From: Colwellia maritima
Lineage (GTDB): Bacteria; Pseudomonadota; Gammaproteobacteria; Enterobacterales; Alteromonadaceae
Length of the DNA stretch: 64,000 nucleotides
NCBI RefSeq assembly: GCF_022669015.1
Contig: NZ_JAKKSL010000005.1
Coordinates: 186,001 to 250,000, forward strand
Direction: 5' to 3'
Of the stretch, positions 63,818-64,000 are shown piece by piece. Numbering within the stretch: position 1 is the stretch's first letter; every line of letters begins with the position of its first letter. The notes beneath the pieces were generated by a model that was not told the origin of the DNA, did not search any database, and saw only the letters and a program-made list of their open reading frames with translations. The translations under genes and the position numbers were made by a program.

Positions 63818-64000
63818 TGATCGGTTGTTATTACTGAATAGTTGATAGGTAGATGTTGCTAAGGATACCCTATAAGACTTATTTTTAAGTAGCTAGATTT
63901 TAAATAGAAAGGGTAAACTTCTGAAGGTGTAACTGGAAATAAAGTTGCTAACATCCATGTTAGTAAGCTTTTAGATACTTATGACAGTTGTCATAAAGAT

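Overview
The window looks like chromosomal DNA of a marine gammaproteobacterium of the order Alteromonadales, most like Colwelliaceae (Colwellia or Thalassotalea relatives). The reasons are low GC content, the protein sequences of housekeeping genes (aspS, ruvABC, msbA-lpxK-kdsB, mfd-csiV, ubiTUV, fadIJ), the moxR/bat operon that runs into an ECF sigma factor, and short palindromic repeats between genes. The family-level assignment is inference. There is no rRNA, tRNA, CRISPR array, prophage or autonomous transposase that I can see.

Layout. 1-1.1 kb: 3' part of an MFS transporter. 1.4-5.5 kb: aspS, ruvC, ruvA, ruvB. 5.6-8.7 kb: DUF2062 membrane protein facing comEC. 8.8-12.9 kb: the lipid A/LPS precursor cluster msbA-lpxK-Trm112-kdsB. 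13.0-16.5 kb: rnk, a nested pair of repeats, then ubiT diverging from ubiU-ubiV (O2-independent ubiquinone hydroxylation) with an FNR-like site between them. 16.5-20.8 kb: roxA, rsuA, a peroxiredoxin and two poorly characterised genes. 20.9-26.0 kb: one very large signalling gene (pseudokinase, AAA ATPase, GAF, GGDEF). 26.3-35.2 kb, minus strand: a phospholipase C/acid-phosphatase-like protein with unknown N-terminal domains, DUF1244, csiV, mfd. 35.4-42.7 kb: a ComEA-like protein, the sulfate assimilation cluster cysD-cysN-SLC13 permease-cysC-DHH phosphoesterase, then galE. 42.8-50.1 kb: DUF3365 haem protein, EAL/HDOD protein, putP, selO, an orphan merR and a PAS-GGDEF gene. 50.6-59.3 kb, minus strand: moxR-DUF58-DUF4381-batA-batB/C-batD-ECF sigma-DUF3379. 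59.6-63.2 kb: fadI-fadJ under a FadR-like operator. 63.6 kb: a small membrane protein.

Two themes stand out. First, about 21 genes, many of them single-copy and essential in relatives (ruvA, ruvB, msbA, kdsB, mfd), are split by single-base shifts, mostly in short homopolymers, while conserved protein sequence continues unbroken in the next frame. I read these as sequencing or assembly indels, not as pseudogenes, and have annotated each as one gene across its shift(s). Second, the intergenic DNA carries two repeat families. One is a ~200 bp MITE-like element with AACCTGA-type inverted ends (three copies and a half copy). The other is a palindromic element with short (~70 bp) and long (~160 bp) forms. 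At 13.5-13.8 kb one MITE has inserted into a palindromic element, and the empty site can be reconstructed.

The most unusual genes are the pseudokinase-AAA-GAF-GGDEF protein (all three kinase catalytic residues replaced), the phospholipase-like protein with altered metal-site residues and ~540 residues of extra N-terminal domains, and the DHH phosphoesterase placed directly after cysC, where a pAp phosphatase would be expected.
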